From Sphingomonas sp. Leaf339 (GTDB taxonomy: Bacteria > Pseudomonadota > Alphaproteobacteria > Sphingomonadales > Sphingomonadaceae), in contig NZ_LMRS01000023.1 in NCBI RefSeq assembly GCF_001426195.1, forward strand, positions 381,733-445,732: a DNA stretch of 64,000 bases, read 5' to 3'. A model generated the notes under the pieces. The model saw only the letters and a list, made by a program, of their open reading frames with translations, ran no database searches and was not told the DNA's origin. Positions 44,676 to 53,286 of the stretch are shown here, one piece after another (positions within the stretch are counted from its first letter, which is position 1; every line of letters starts with the position of its first letter). The translations under genes were made by a program, and so were the position numbers.

Positions 44676-45803
44676 CTATCCGCGATGTCGTCTGCTACCA
44701 AAGCGCCGCCTGAGGTAGGTGCGCACCGGTTCGTCGTAGTAGCGCAATAGTACCCACGAGATAGCAAGAGACGCGATGAGACTAGACGATGCGGTCCAAC
44801 CATTTAATTTGACGCCAAAGGTCACAAGATAGTGCTCGATCAGGCTTAACAGTGGAATATGAACGACGTAGAAAGGGTATGAAAGCGCTCCGCTAAGTTT
44901 TGATATTGATGGGTAAAGGTCCTGACTCCCTGCGCTGGCCAAGATCAGGAGCGGATAAAGCCCGAAAACCACCGCTGGATCATAAAAAACTGAATGCTCG
45001 GAATAGGTTGGCAAGAATAGAAAGGACGCAACTAATACAGGCGCGACCCACCACCGCTTGCCTCCATTCGCGAGCATCCCAGCCGAATGAAGGCGCTGCA
45101 AGATTAGGCCAATCGCAAAGCTCGCGCAGACCCGCACAAAACCAGCAGCCATTGTCTTACGCGTCCAACCGAAGCCGAAGAGACCAACATGATGATTGAG
45201 CACCAGCATCAAAAATGCGGACAACCCGGCTACCAAAATGATGCGGCGGGTCGTTATTGAGTACGCCAGGAGGCCGAACAATACGCTCGCAACGACTTCA
45301 AAAAAAAGCGACCATGTAGGCCCGTTTATCCAGAACGGATTCTTGCTCCATATGGCGGGAAGCCCTGCCGCGTTGACTGCGGAAGCGGCTATGATGAATG
45401 CTAACGATAGCGACGTCTGTTCTCGGGTGATGTAGGCAAAACCGAATCCAATAACAGCACCAATTATTAGCATCGGGTATAGGCGGATCGCGCGATCACG
45501 TAAATAAGGCGCCAAGGTGTCTCTGGACGCTAGCCGCTCACCGTAGGCGTGCATCAACACAAAGCCACTGAGCATGAAGAAGAAATCTACGGCTAAGTAA
45601 CCGTGCCCGAAAAAGCTTTGACCGCCATAAAAATGCTGCAGATGAAACAGAGCCACGGACAGAGCTGCGACACCGCGCAAGCCGTCTAACTCGAGATAGT
45701 GCTTGTTCTCGCTAGTTAACTCCTGAGTTGAGATAGGTGAATTTGAGCTACGCAGAGCAACAGGCGCGACAGCGCACAGCGCTGTCCTTGAATGAAGGCT
45801 CAT
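44676..45803 (-). CDS. Acyltransferase 3 family membrane O-acyltransferase
   Basis: A 375-residue multi-pass protein from ATG 45803, preceded by GGGAGA. The signature YLELDGLRGVAALSVALFHLQ (residues ~36-56) carries the essential histidine. GYLAVDFFFMLSGFVLMHAY and the RAIRLYPMLIIGAV arginine follow, then about ten membrane helices. These enzymes O-acetylate sugars such as O-antigen, exopolysaccharide or Nod factors. Its GC is lower than the neighbouring tail genes. At the end of a phage late operon it may alter the host surface after lysogeny (inference). Confidence 0.9.
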   Translation of the reverse strand: MSLHSRTALCAVAPVALRSSNSPISTQELTSENKHYLELDGLRGVAALSVALFHLQHFYGGQSFFGHGYLAVDFFFMLSGFVLMHAYGERLASRDTLAPYLRDRAIRLYPMLIIGAVIGFGFAYITREQTSLSLAFIIAASAVNAAGLPAIWSKNPFWINGPTWSLFFEVVASVLFGLLAYSITTRRIILVAGLSAFLMLVLNHHVGLFGFGWTRKTMAAGFVRVCASFAIGLILQRLHSAGMLANGGKRWWVAPVLVASFLFLPTYSEHSVFYDPAVVFGLYPLLILASAGSQDLYPSISKLSGALSYPFYVVHIPLLSLIEHYLVTFGVKLNGWTASSSLIASLAISWVLLRYYDEPVRTYLRRRFGSRRHRG

Positions 45804-45886
45804 GGTATCTCCCTGTGACGGTATTCCGCCTACGAAACGAGATGTCTTACTGAAGCATGGTAGGCAACAGACCTTTTTCCGCTGTC

Positions 45887-47830
45887 CTATTTTGGTACAT
45901 CTTGAGTATCTGCAAAATCCAGCACGCCGCGCAGCTTCGGCGTCTCGGATAGCGGCTGGCCGGCATATTCGCGCAGGCCCCATGCACCATACTTCGAAAA
46001 CGGTCCGGTCGCCGAATACAGCACGAACAGGTCGCCGGTCAGAGCCTGCCAGTCGGTCAGGTACTGCCGGTAAATGCCCTCCATCGCCGGGTCGCGGTTC
46101 ATGGCTTCCAGCCGTGCCTGATTGTCGGGGTCGATCTGATGCTGGCCACCTTCATAGGCGATCAGCCGCTTGCCCCACTTGTCGGTCAGCGTCTTATATG
46201 CGGCCGACTGGAAGGCCACCTGCCGTTTCGCTTCCGCCGCGAGCGCAGTCATGTTGGTGGCGTGATTCGCGACCAGCTTGTCGGTGTCGATCTTAAAGTA
46301 CGGCGCGATGGCGACCGCATCGATGTTTTTGGCGATGGCACCGTTATCGAACTCGAATAGGTTGCCGCCGACCCATGCGTTATCGGCCTGCGTCGCTATG
46401 ACGCGGACGAGATCGGCAGGGCGATCCTTATACACCTCGGCCCAGATCGGCATGATCTCGATCGTCTTCTGCGCCAGCCGACGAATGTTCGCCTGAAACG
46501 CGTTGTCCGACAGTCCTGCCGCCAGTCCCTCTGTCTGCGCCTGCCCCGCCTGACCGAACGAGTAGTTCCATACCTCGTTGCTGATCTCGACATAGACGGG
46601 CTTGCCCGCCGGCACGCTGTCATGGACCAGCTGCGCCATGCGGCGGTGGTAGTCGGCGTCGGCGTTCCACGGCACCGTGAACCATGGGCTCGACCCGTTG
46701 GCGTTGGCGAGCGCGACCATGTTCTCGATCGCGATGTTGTCGGTGCCGCGTTGAATCAGATCGCCGGGGACCGAGCGGGTTGCCCAAGTCACAGACGGCG
46801 GGTTGCCGTTCGCGGCCGACTGGTCGAGGAAGCGCAGTACGCCGAAGGGCTTGAGGTACGATAGCACTGACGGGGCGAACACAAGGTCGCGGGCTTCGGT
46901 CGTCAGGCGGCAATCCATCGCCCGGACAGGATCGGCCGCATTCGACCGCATGATCGACAGCCACATCCGGCCGCCATCTTCCTTGATCGATTTGGTCCAG
47001 GTGAACTGAACGCTGTGATCGCCATGCTTCAGCTTGTTGACGTTGCCGCCCAGCGAAACCTCGCCGTTACCCTCCCACCGGCAGATGGTCGTTGCATCGT
47101 CTGTCGTCTTGGCCGTGGCAGGTGGATTGAGGATCGACGTCACGACCGGCGCGGCCGCAGTGCCATCGACCGCGATCGGGAAGCCGTCTGGGCGCAGGAA
47201 GCGTGCGTCGATGCCCTGCCAATTCACCAGCCAGCGGAGCCCGTAAAGCTGGTTCGCATAGATTGGCTCGCCGCCATAGTACGTCAGGCCCGCCACGTTC
47301 AGGCCGAGCCGATCGCGCGCGGCGGCGGGCTTGCCGGTGACGGTGCTGACCGGCGCAGGCAGCGGTGTTGCAATCGGCGATGGCGCGGGCGTCATCACCG
47401 GCGCGGGCGTGGCACTGCCATAGGCGCACGTCTTGACGATGCCGGGGGCGGGATCACCGAACGTGCCGTTACCGCAGCCTATCGCGGTGGTGGTATCGCG
47501 ATAGGCGAACTTGCCGGCCGCGCCATAGCGGACGCGGGTCGCAGACGGGACGCGGCACGTCTCGGTTTCCTTGGCGCAGTCGATCCAGTATTTCGGCTCG
47601 ACCGGCTTGGGCGCTGCAGCAACGATCGCTGCGCGGTGGACCTGTTCGGCCTTGCTCGCCGCGGTGCCGGCCTTGGCGAAGCAGTCCGCCTTTAGGGTCA
47701 GCTTCGGGATGCTGGCGGCTTCCGCCTTTGTCGGGGTTGTCGTGCCGCAGCCGGCCACGGTTTGGGCTGTGGCGGGGGTGGCAGTGCACAAAGCGAGTAA
47801 CAGGCCCGCGAACGTCATGAGGTATCGCAT
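45887..47830 (-). CDS. Exported glycosidase-like protein (clan GH-A-type fold), phage-associated
   Basis: A 647-residue protein from ATG 47830, with AAGGAAGG upstream and a signal peptide MRYLMTFAGLLLALCTATPA. A Cys-containing N-terminal region and a Pro/Thr linker lead to a large domain. Its key segments are VYVEISNEVWNYSF, with an NE acid/base candidate at E419, and KRLIAYEGGQH, with a nucleophile candidate at E560, as in clan GH-A glycosidases. Similar proteins are often annotated as cellulose-binding. The start lies 16 bases after the tail-fibre stop, so it is in the late operon. It may act as a capsule or exopolysaccharide depolymerase. A Sec signal on a virion protein would be unusual. 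Confidence 0.75.
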   Translation of the reverse strand: MRYLMTFAGLLLALCTATPATAQTVAGCGTTTPTKAEAASIPKLTLKADCFAKAGTAASKAEQVHRAAIVAAAPKPVEPKYWIDCAKETETCRVPSATRVRYGAAGKFAYRDTTTAIGCGNGTFGDPAPGIVKTCAYGSATPAPVMTPAPSPIATPLPAPVSTVTGKPAAARDRLGLNVAGLTYYGGEPIYANQLYGLRWLVNWQGIDARFLRPDGFPIAVDGTAAAPVVTSILNPPATAKTTDDATTICRWEGNGEVSLGGNVNKLKHGDHSVQFTWTKSIKEDGGRMWLSIMRSNAADPVRAMDCRLTTEARDLVFAPSVLSYLKPFGVLRFLDQSAANGNPPSVTWATRSVPGDLIQRGTDNIAIENMVALANANGSSPWFTVPWNADADYHRRMAQLVHDSVPAGKPVYVEISNEVWNYSFGQAGQAQTEGLAAGLSDNAFQANIRRLAQKTIEIMPIWAEVYKDRPADLVRVIATQADNAWVGGNLFEFDNGAIAKNIDAVAIAPYFKIDTDKLVANHATNMTALAAEAKRQVAFQSAAYKTLTDKWGKRLIAYEGGQHQIDPDNQARLEAMNRDPAMEGIYRQYLTDWQALTGDLFVLYSATGPFSKYGAWGLREYAGQPLSETPKLRGVLDFADTQDVPK

Positions 47831-47846
47831 GATGATGCCTTCCTTA

Positions 47847-50195
47847 TCAGGAATTGAGCGAGCAACTGTCGGCGCCGTCGCCATTCAGATGCCACAGGTG
47901 AAGCAATCCATCCTCGTTGCCGACATAAGGCGCAGTTGGCGTGGTGAAGCCAGCAACAGGATATTTGAATGGCGCATAGAACATCGCCACCTCGTCAATG
48001 ACGCCGCGCGTGTATTCAGCGTTACCGTTGAGGTGTCCGATCCAAATCTGCCCGGCAGTGGTCGGGTTGTTCTGGTTTCCGAACCCAAGGGGAACGCTGT
48101 TGACATAGAAGCCCTTGCTGTTGCCGCCGGGATCAACAAAAAAGACGATGTGATACGATTGGCCAACCAAAATCGGAACACTCTCACCATTAGGTACGCC
48201 AATCGTAGCGCCGTCCTGCTGAAAATAGCCGTAGCCCTCGACACCCAGCAGCACTTGCACACCGCCAACTACCGACGACGGCGTAACCACCATCTCGAAC
48301 GTGAAGCCGCCGTAGGTGCTGGGCATGGTCCCGGCGGGTAGCGTGATCTGCCCGGCAGAGCGGCCTTGCCCGAATTTGCCGGCTGCGAAAGCAACGTTCT
48401 GCGACAGGACGGCCGAAATTTTCGGACGACTGAGAAGCGGCCGCCCAGGCGTGAATAGCTGGCGCCCTACAGGGATGCCGTCACCGTCGTTTGAATTGTC
48501 GTAAATCATGTTCACCGTGCCATCGTCACCGGACGTAAGGAACGGGGACACTTCAATCCGATTGCTGGGCGCTGCGGACAGGGTGAAGACTAGGTTCGGC
48601 GCGTTGTAAGCCAAAGCACTGCTTGTCAGTACGTCGTTGCTGCCACGTTCGCGAACGGCGAAGCGCGATTTCGGATCGGCTCCCAATGCGAGGGTCGTCG
48701 CGCCGGCGGGCAATATGACTGGCACAGTGACAGTCAAGCCGCTGACAACTGGCACGCCCATGACCGGCCCCTTGTCGCCGACTAGGCCCAATTCCTGCCG
48801 CGTCGCGCGGTGGAAATGCGATACCTGCCGAACAGAACCGGACTGTATGGCGTGGATACCTTCGCCGGGGACCATCGCGATATCGTTCATCGGCAGATAG
48901 GTCCCGCCCGTCGCCTTGGCATAATCCTCGGCAACGCCGCGCGGAACGGCGCGCAACGGCTCCGGTCCGAAATTGGACGAATTGATATTCGGGATCGCCG
49001 TAAAATACCGAGCTGGGGCGGTGCCCACCGTATTAGCGGCGACGATATCCATCCAGCCTTTGAGCAGTGCCCAATATGCCGCGTACCCCTTATCAATGTC
49101 GGAATGACCTTGATACTGCCAGTGCGCCTCAAACCGCTTGTCGATCTGGGAGAGCGTGGCGACGGCACTGTTGCTGTTCGCCTGCCCTGCCTGCCACGTT
49201 GTGAGGCTGGTATTCCCGACCGCGCAGAAAACCAGACCGATCTGCACACCGAACAAATCGGACTGCATATTGATGAGCGCAGCCGCACCAGCGGACGTCG
49301 CAGGCCCGGCATCGGACGGCGTGACCCACGCGCTATTAGTCGTGGTGTCGCCCGACCCGAGGACAGCGCCCTTCTGGGTCACGGTGATGCCCGCTCCCGC
49401 GATTGTCGTCGTGTCGTTAGTCTTGAAAAAGTTGCGGACCTGTAGCGACTGGCCGGTCATCAAGATGACGCGGCCCATGCCGACCGGGACGGTCCCCAAC
49501 TTCCACGGTCCCGACGCCGACGCGGCCGTGTCGAGATAGAATTTGCCCGTGCGCGCCTCGACGCCGGGAATATCGACAGAGTCATTTGCGACGGGCGCGT
49601 TGGTTACCGCCAGCCATGCCGCTTGCAGGATCGTGTCGTTGCCGTCGATCGAACGGGTGCGGGCATAGATCGGCCCCGCCGTCGTGACGTTCAGCGTGAC
49701 CGGAATGCGCCCCTTGCCTTTGGCTGGCCCGCCGTCCGTCTTCGTTTCGCGCTGATAGGTGCGGTTCGACTGCGTGAGCTGACTCATGGTGAAGGCGGCT
49801 GGCGTTGGTGTTGGCGTTGCGGTCGCCACTGGCACGGTCGCCGAGCTGGTGATCGTCGCCCCGTTCGTTCCCAGCGCTGTAACGCGATAGGTGTGATCCC
49901 CGGTCTGCGTTGGCGTATACAGGCTGGCGGTCGCGCCGCTGATTGCCGTCCCTGCCAACAGCCACTGACGGCCGGTGATCGATCCGTTCGCGACCGTGCC
50001 ATCGTTTCCGGTCAGCTGCTCCCCGACCTGCGGGGTGCCATCACTGCTGATTGTGGCGGGCGTCGTGAAGGACGGCGCGGGTGCTGGCGCGGCAGCGCCC
50101 TGCTTCAGCGTCGCTACATCCACCAACATCGCGTTCACGGTGTCGCGAATATCCTTGTACTGAGCGCCGTTAGGAATGGTCGAGAGCACGGTCAT
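47847..50195 (-). CDS. Large phage tail fibre/spike protein with SGNH esterase-like and LamG-like domains
   Basis: A 782-residue protein. Residues 1-30 look like a tail-attachment region, and a Pro-rich linker and Ig-like domain follow (to ~130). The centre has the blocks of sialate O-acetylesterase-type SGNH hydrolases: MTGQS (246-250, serine), GNTSL (327-331), YQGHSD (362-367) and GEGIH (444-448, histidine). The C-terminus (YGGFTFEMVVTPSSVVGG to GVIDEVAMFYAPFKYP) is a LamG-like lectin fold. It could deacetylate host surface glycan during adsorption. Its ATG overlaps the upstream gene's TGA. Confidence 0.82.
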   Translation of the reverse strand: MTVLSTIPNGAQYKDIRDTVNAMLVDVATLKQGAAAPAPAPSFTTPATISSDGTPQVGEQLTGNDGTVANGSITGRQWLLAGTAISGATASLYTPTQTGDHTYRVTALGTNGATITSSATVPVATATPTPTPAAFTMSQLTQSNRTYQRETKTDGGPAKGKGRIPVTLNVTTAGPIYARTRSIDGNDTILQAAWLAVTNAPVANDSVDIPGVEARTGKFYLDTAASASGPWKLGTVPVGMGRVILMTGQSLQVRNFFKTNDTTTIAGAGITVTQKGAVLGSGDTTTNSAWVTPSDAGPATSAGAAALINMQSDLFGVQIGLVFCAVGNTSLTTWQAGQANSNSAVATLSQIDKRFEAHWQYQGHSDIDKGYAAYWALLKGWMDIVAANTVGTAPARYFTAIPNINSSNFGPEPLRAVPRGVAEDYAKATGGTYLPMNDIAMVPGEGIHAIQSGSVRQVSHFHRATRQELGLVGDKGPVMGVPVVSGLTVTVPVILPAGATTLALGADPKSRFAVRERGSNDVLTSSALAYNAPNLVFTLSAAPSNRIEVSPFLTSGDDGTVNMIYDNSNDGDGIPVGRQLFTPGRPLLSRPKISAVLSQNVAFAAGKFGQGRSAGQITLPAGTMPSTYGGFTFEMVVTPSSVVGGVQVLLGVEGYGYFQQDGATIGVPNGESVPILVGQSYHIVFFVDPGGNSKGFYVNSVPLGFGNQNNPTTAGQIWIGHLNGNAEYTRGVIDEVAMFYAPFKYPVAGFTTPTAPYVGNEDGLLHLWHLNGDGADSCSLNS

Positions 50196-50344
50196 ACGGC
50201 GTCCTTCCAGATTTGATTGTCATCCCAGGGGGCGGGGTCGGCCCAGCGGCGGGCGATCACCGCGCCGATCGTGCCGGCGAGCAGCAGGGCAAGCGTCGAC
50301 CGACCTCGCGCCGCGGTGGATTGCAGACCAAAGCCGAGCCGCAT
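50192..50344 (-). CDS. Small phage protein with one membrane helix (50 aa)
   Basis: A 50-residue frame (MRLGFGLQSTAARGRS; helix TLALLLAGTIGAVIA; C-terminus PWDDNQIWKDAV). It is coupled at both ends: its ATG overlaps the upstream stop by one base and its stop overlaps the tail-fibre ATG. The role is unknown. Confidence 0.6.
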   Translation of the reverse strand: MRLGFGLQSTAARGRSTLALLLAGTIGAVIARRWADPAPWDDNQIWKDAV

Positions 50345-50619
50345 CAGTAGATCGCCACGATATCGGCTGCGGTGGTGTCGGTGGCTCGAATGCGCCGCGG
50401 GCGGAACGGGACGATCGCGCCGGCTGGCACGTTTCGCCAAATGACCGGCACCGAGCCCGACGGCTCGTTATCGCCGATCATCGCAATGTCGCCGCCTGTG
50501 CCGACGTACAGGCTCTTGGGCGTTTCCGGCAGATCAGCGGTGTCGCTGGGCGTGATAGCCGCCGCCCGTTCGCCGGGATCGGAGACGCCAGAAAACACGC
50601 CGGCAAAGGGGTCAGGCAT
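50344..50619 (-). CDS. Spike base protein, RCAP_Rcc01079/GTA family
   Basis: A 91-residue protein with the family pattern: DPFAGVFSGV, AITPSDTADLPETPKSLYVG, TGGDIAMIG, VIWRNVPAGAIVPFRPRRIR and TTAADIVAIY. In the Rhodobacter gene-transfer agent the homologue is a small subunit at the tail spike base. Its presence ties this cluster to siphovirus/GTA-like tail modules of alphaproteobacteria. Confidence 0.88.
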   Translation of the reverse strand: MPDPFAGVFSGVSDPGERAAAITPSDTADLPETPKSLYVGTGGDIAMIGDNEPSGSVPVIWRNVPAGAIVPFRPRRIRATDTTAADIVAIY

Positions 50620-50648
50620 TCAAGCCTCCTTCGTAGATGAGCGCGAGA

Positions 50649-50906
50649 TCAGGCGCTGGGGCGGTCGGTCATCGACTTGCTGCCGGCGACCGTCAGGTCG
50701 CCCTCGATCTTGGTATTGCCATTGAGACGCAGCCCATTGGCCAACACCTCGACAGACGCGGGCTTCTTCGCCTCGTCCTTCACCGCCTTGACGATCTGCT
50801 TGCCGGCGCTGACCGCTGATTTGCCCGCAGCTAAAGCGCCAGCGACGAGCATGGGGTTGGCCTTCGCGACCTTGACGATCGCCTTCAGGATGTTGCCGAT
50901 ATTCAT
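50649..50906 (-). CDS. Small phage-associated protein
   Basis: An 85-residue frame. A lysine- and alanine-rich amphipathic N-terminus (MNIGNILKAIVKVAKANPML, AGKQIVKAVKDEAKK) precedes a short region with NTKIEGDLTVAGSKSM, which resembles beta-repeat segments of baseplate or spike proteins. It lies within the phage operon. No family was recognised. Confidence 0.6.
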   Translation of the reverse strand: MNIGNILKAIVKVAKANPMLVAGALAAGKSAVSAGKQIVKAVKDEAKKPASVEVLANGLRLNGNTKIEGDLTVAGSKSMTDRPSA

Positions 50907-50931
50907 GATGATGTTCCTTCAGATGAGGGGA

Positions 50932-51057
50932 TTACTTGCCGTCCACGACCGGACGCGGGTTGGCCGGAGGGCGACCAGAGCCGTTCGGGCTCGGGGTGCT
51001 GTCGGTCGCACACGCCGACAGGCTCGCCGCGAGGGCGAGGATCAGGATCATCTTCAT
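50932..51057 (-). CDS. Small proline-rich lipoprotein, candidate Rz1-like o-spanin
   Basis: A 41-residue frame with signal sequence MKMILILALAASLSAC, whose cysteine is residue 16 in a good lipobox. A short tail rich in Pro, Ser and Asn follows (TPSPNGSGRPPANPRPVV). It starts 19 bases after the endolysin stop. Small Pro-rich lipoproteins next to endolysins are typical outer-membrane spanin subunits. No partner Rz-like inner-membrane coiled coil was found nearby. Confidence 0.65.
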   Translation of the reverse strand: MKMILILALAASLSACATDSTPSPNGSGRPPANPRPVVDGK

Positions 51058-51076
51058 GTTGTGTTCTCCGCTTGGG

Positions 51077-51610
51077 TTAGGCTTCGTTGGTGGACACGGG
51101 GATGCCGGCGACCTCGGTCATCTTCACGGGACCGCCGAATACGGCGTGACCGCGCGGCCAACGCGAGGCGACAAGGCGGCTCTTCGCGATCCGGGTGATG
51201 GTAACGGCGTTGCTCTGATTGCCGCCCAGCACGTGATAATACCGGGCATCCTCGCCGACGTAGAAGCCGACGTGCCCGCCGCCCTCGCGCTGGAAGACGA
51301 GGACCGCACCCGGCGCGAGGCGATCGGGCCGCAGGTTCGCACCCCACGTCGCCCAGCTCGCCGCGCGCGCCGCGATCTTCACCGGCTCGATACCGACCTC
51401 GACCAGGCAGGCCGCGACGAACCCGCCGCACCACGGCATCTCGTCATTGCGCCAGATGACGCCGTTCCACCGGCTCGCGGTGTTGAGCAGCGACAGCAGC
51501 TTGTTGTTGTGCGTCGGGCCGGGGATTTCGCGCATGCCAAGATGCGACCGCGCAGCCGTAAACCACGCCGGATCGGATGCCGTCGTCATGGTCGTTTGCT
51601 CCATGTTCAT
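51077..51610 (-). CDS. Phage endolysin-like peptidase, TIGR02594/CHAP type
   Basis: A 177-residue protein of the NlpC/P60-CHAP fold. The catalytic cysteine is in DEMPWCGGFVAACLV (residue ~61), the histidine in GGGHVGFYVGED, and LAPGAVLVFQREG is the intervening strand. TIGR02594 proteins are phage lysins that cleave peptidoglycan cross-peptides. There is no signal peptide, so it needs a holin. The two membrane proteins upstream are holin candidates. Confidence 0.9.
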   Translation of the reverse strand: MNMEQTTMTTASDPAWFTAARSHLGMREIPGPTHNNKLLSLLNTASRWNGVIWRNDEMPWCGGFVAACLVEVGIEPVKIAARAASWATWGANLRPDRLAPGAVLVFQREGGGHVGFYVGEDARYYHVLGGNQSNAVTITRIAKSRLVASRWPRGHAVFGGPVKMTEVAGIPVSTNEA

Positions 51611-51659
51611 GATTTGCCGGTATTTCGTCGGGCAGGCCGGCAGCGTATCGGCCGGCCGA

Positions 51660-51701
51660 CACCCCCACAGAGCGGCGTATCGCTACGGCTCTGTGGGGGT
51701 G
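51660..51701. terminator. Perfect 14-bp hairpin between the phage membrane genes and the endolysin gene
   Basis: CACCCCCACAGAGC (51660-51673) pairs with GCTCTGTGGGGGTG (51688-51701) around a 14-base loop. It begins 4 bases beyond the stop of the upstream gene. No T-run follows on the minus strand, so it could be a processing or attenuation structure. Confidence 0.5.
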
Positions 51702-51705
51702 CCAG

Positions 51706-52137
51706 TTATTCCGTTTTCTCGGTGTCGAGACCGAACACGGCGCCCGCCTTTTGCAGGTAGTGTTCGGCCAGCTTGAAGATGCCCTCGCCCAGGACGCCGA
51801 GGCCCGCGCCGAGTAACAGCCCGCCCAGCGGTTCCGGCCGGCGCGAGATGACGAGCGCAGCCGCCATCGCCAGCGCCATCATCGTCACCGGGATATCCAG
51901 CGACCAGCGATGCTCGTGGCGCACGTTCTGCGCTGCCCCGATCCAGAACCGGGCGGAAACGCAACCGAACAGCGCCGCGATCATACCGGCCGCTTCGAAC
52001 TGATAGCCCAGGAAATGCCAGATCGCCGGCTCAGATGTCGCGATCGTCGCGCCCTTGCTCGCGAGAGCAGCCGCGGCGACGGGTAGTAATGCGCCCATGG
52101 TTGCCCCCGATTTCAGTATGCCGCTGGTCGTCATCAT
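51706..52137 (-). CDS. Phage-associated membrane protein, holin candidate
   Basis: A 143-residue protein with about four hydrophobic segments (ATMGALLPVAAAALA, AAGMIAALFGCVSARFWI, VTMMALAMAAALVI, PLGGLLLGAGLGVLGEGIFK) and an acidic C-terminus. Its ATG overlaps the upstream stop (ATGA at 52134-52137). It lies immediately before the endolysin gene. Holin function is inferred from position and topology. Confidence 0.65.
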   Translation of the reverse strand: MMTTSGILKSGATMGALLPVAAAALASKGATIATSEPAIWHFLGYQFEAAGMIAALFGCVSARFWIGAAQNVRHEHRWSLDIPVTMMALAMAAALVISRRPEPLGGLLLGAGLGVLGEGIFKLAEHYLQKAGAVFGLDTEKTE

Positions 52138-52667
52138 CGCGTGGACACCACGCCGATTGCGGCGATGAAGGTGATCCCGCCCAGCCACAGCATCTGCTTC
52201 ACCATTGGCAGCGCCAGCCACATGTTGACCGGCCACGGCTCTTTGCGCTGCTGTTCGATCATCCCCGGCTCGGACAGGATGAACATCATCAGGCCGCCCA
52301 CGCCGAAGGTGACGGCGATGGGATCAGTTAGCCGCTTGGCGGTCAGATAGACGCCGGTCGCGATCGGGTCCTGCGGGTTCCAACCCCACAAGCTGACCGC
52401 CTCCGCCCCGCAGCGAAGCGTGATGCCGCAGGCGAACAGGATGCCGAGCAGCCGGTAAATTGAGGCGGGCGAAAGCCATGTGTCCAGGCGGCGATGCTTC
52501 AGCCAGTCGCCGGCCAGCTTCACGATGACCATGACGCCGACCATCGTCGCGATCGTCATCACCGCCAGATTGACGACCACGAGCCAGCCCATGCCGTTGA
52601 AGCTGGGTGGCGCAAGCGTCATGGGTCCGTTCGCGACCGACTGGGCCGCGTAACTGCTGTTTGCCAT
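52134..52667 (-). CDS. Phage-associated multi-pass membrane protein
   Basis: A 177-residue protein with four predicted helices (WLVVVNLAVMTIATMVGVMVIV, YRLLGILFACGITLRC, PIAVTFGVGGLMMFILS, WLGGITFIAAIGVV). It resembles membrane proteins of lysis regions in sphingomonad prophages, but no family was recognised. It is translationally coupled to the next membrane gene. Confidence 0.65.
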   Translation of the reverse strand: MANSSYAAQSVANGPMTLAPPSFNGMGWLVVVNLAVMTIATMVGVMVIVKLAGDWLKHRRLDTWLSPASIYRLLGILFACGITLRCGAEAVSLWGWNPQDPIATGVYLTAKRLTDPIAVTFGVGGLMMFILSEPGMIEQQRKEPWPVNMWLALPMVKQMLWLGGITFIAAIGVVSTR

Positions 52668-52686
52668 GTTGGTGTCCTTCAGGCGG

Positions 52687-53286
52687 TCAGGAGGGCCAGG
52701 TGCGGGCGTTGAAGATCGCGGCGCGCGCGGTCGGCGCTGCTGCGCGCAGCTGACGCTTCAGCTTCTGCGCGCGGGCAGCGACCTTCCGGGGCAGGGTCGC
52801 GGCAATGATCTTCGCCTCGTAGCGGGCGATTACGGTTTCCAGCGTGTCTCCGGTGTCGTCGGCTTCCGCCATCGACCAGCCGAACCGATCCCGCGTGCCG
52901 TTGATGTTCAGCGGGATGAGCAAGCTGGCGACGACCGCGCCGCCCAGTGATCGATAGTCGCGGACCTCGCGCGCCTTCTCGGCATATTCGTACTTCTTGG
53001 CGCCGCCATCGGTCAGGTCGGTCATCATCCGGGTTTCGCGTTCACCGTCGATCACCCCTATCATCCGGGCCAAGGCCTGTTCTGCCGTCTCGACCGGCGC
53101 GGAGAGTGAGATGGCCACCCGGTTGCCTGCGGTATCGTATTTGACGGTGCCCGGCTCGCTGACGTCGTCCGTGCGGATGCTGCTGCCACCGGGCGGGATG
53201 TTCGCCGCCAGCTGCGTCTGGTCGGATGTCGAGAAATAGGATTGCAGCACCCGACTGGCGTCGAGGATCGCGAAGCGGTTGTTCAC
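52687..53286 (-). CDS. Phage tail-associated protein of unknown function
   Basis: A 199-residue protein starting at GTG 53286, overlapping the upstream gene's stop (GTGA). The N-terminus (RFAILDASRVLQSYFSTSD, LAANIPPGG) is like the short domains at the start of phage tail-fibre assembly proteins. The rest is helical and charged (TAEQALARMIGVIDGERETR). The C-terminus is basic. No family was recognised. Confidence 0.6.
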   Translation of the reverse strand: MNNRFAILDASRVLQSYFSTSDQTQLAANIPPGGSSIRTDDVSEPGTVKYDTAGNRVAISLSAPVETAEQALARMIGVIDGERETRMMTDLTDGGAKKYEYAEKAREVRDYRSLGGAVVASLLIPLNINGTRDRFGWSMAEADDTGDTLETVIARYEAKIIAATLPRKVAARAQKLKRQLRAAAPTARAAIFNARTWPS

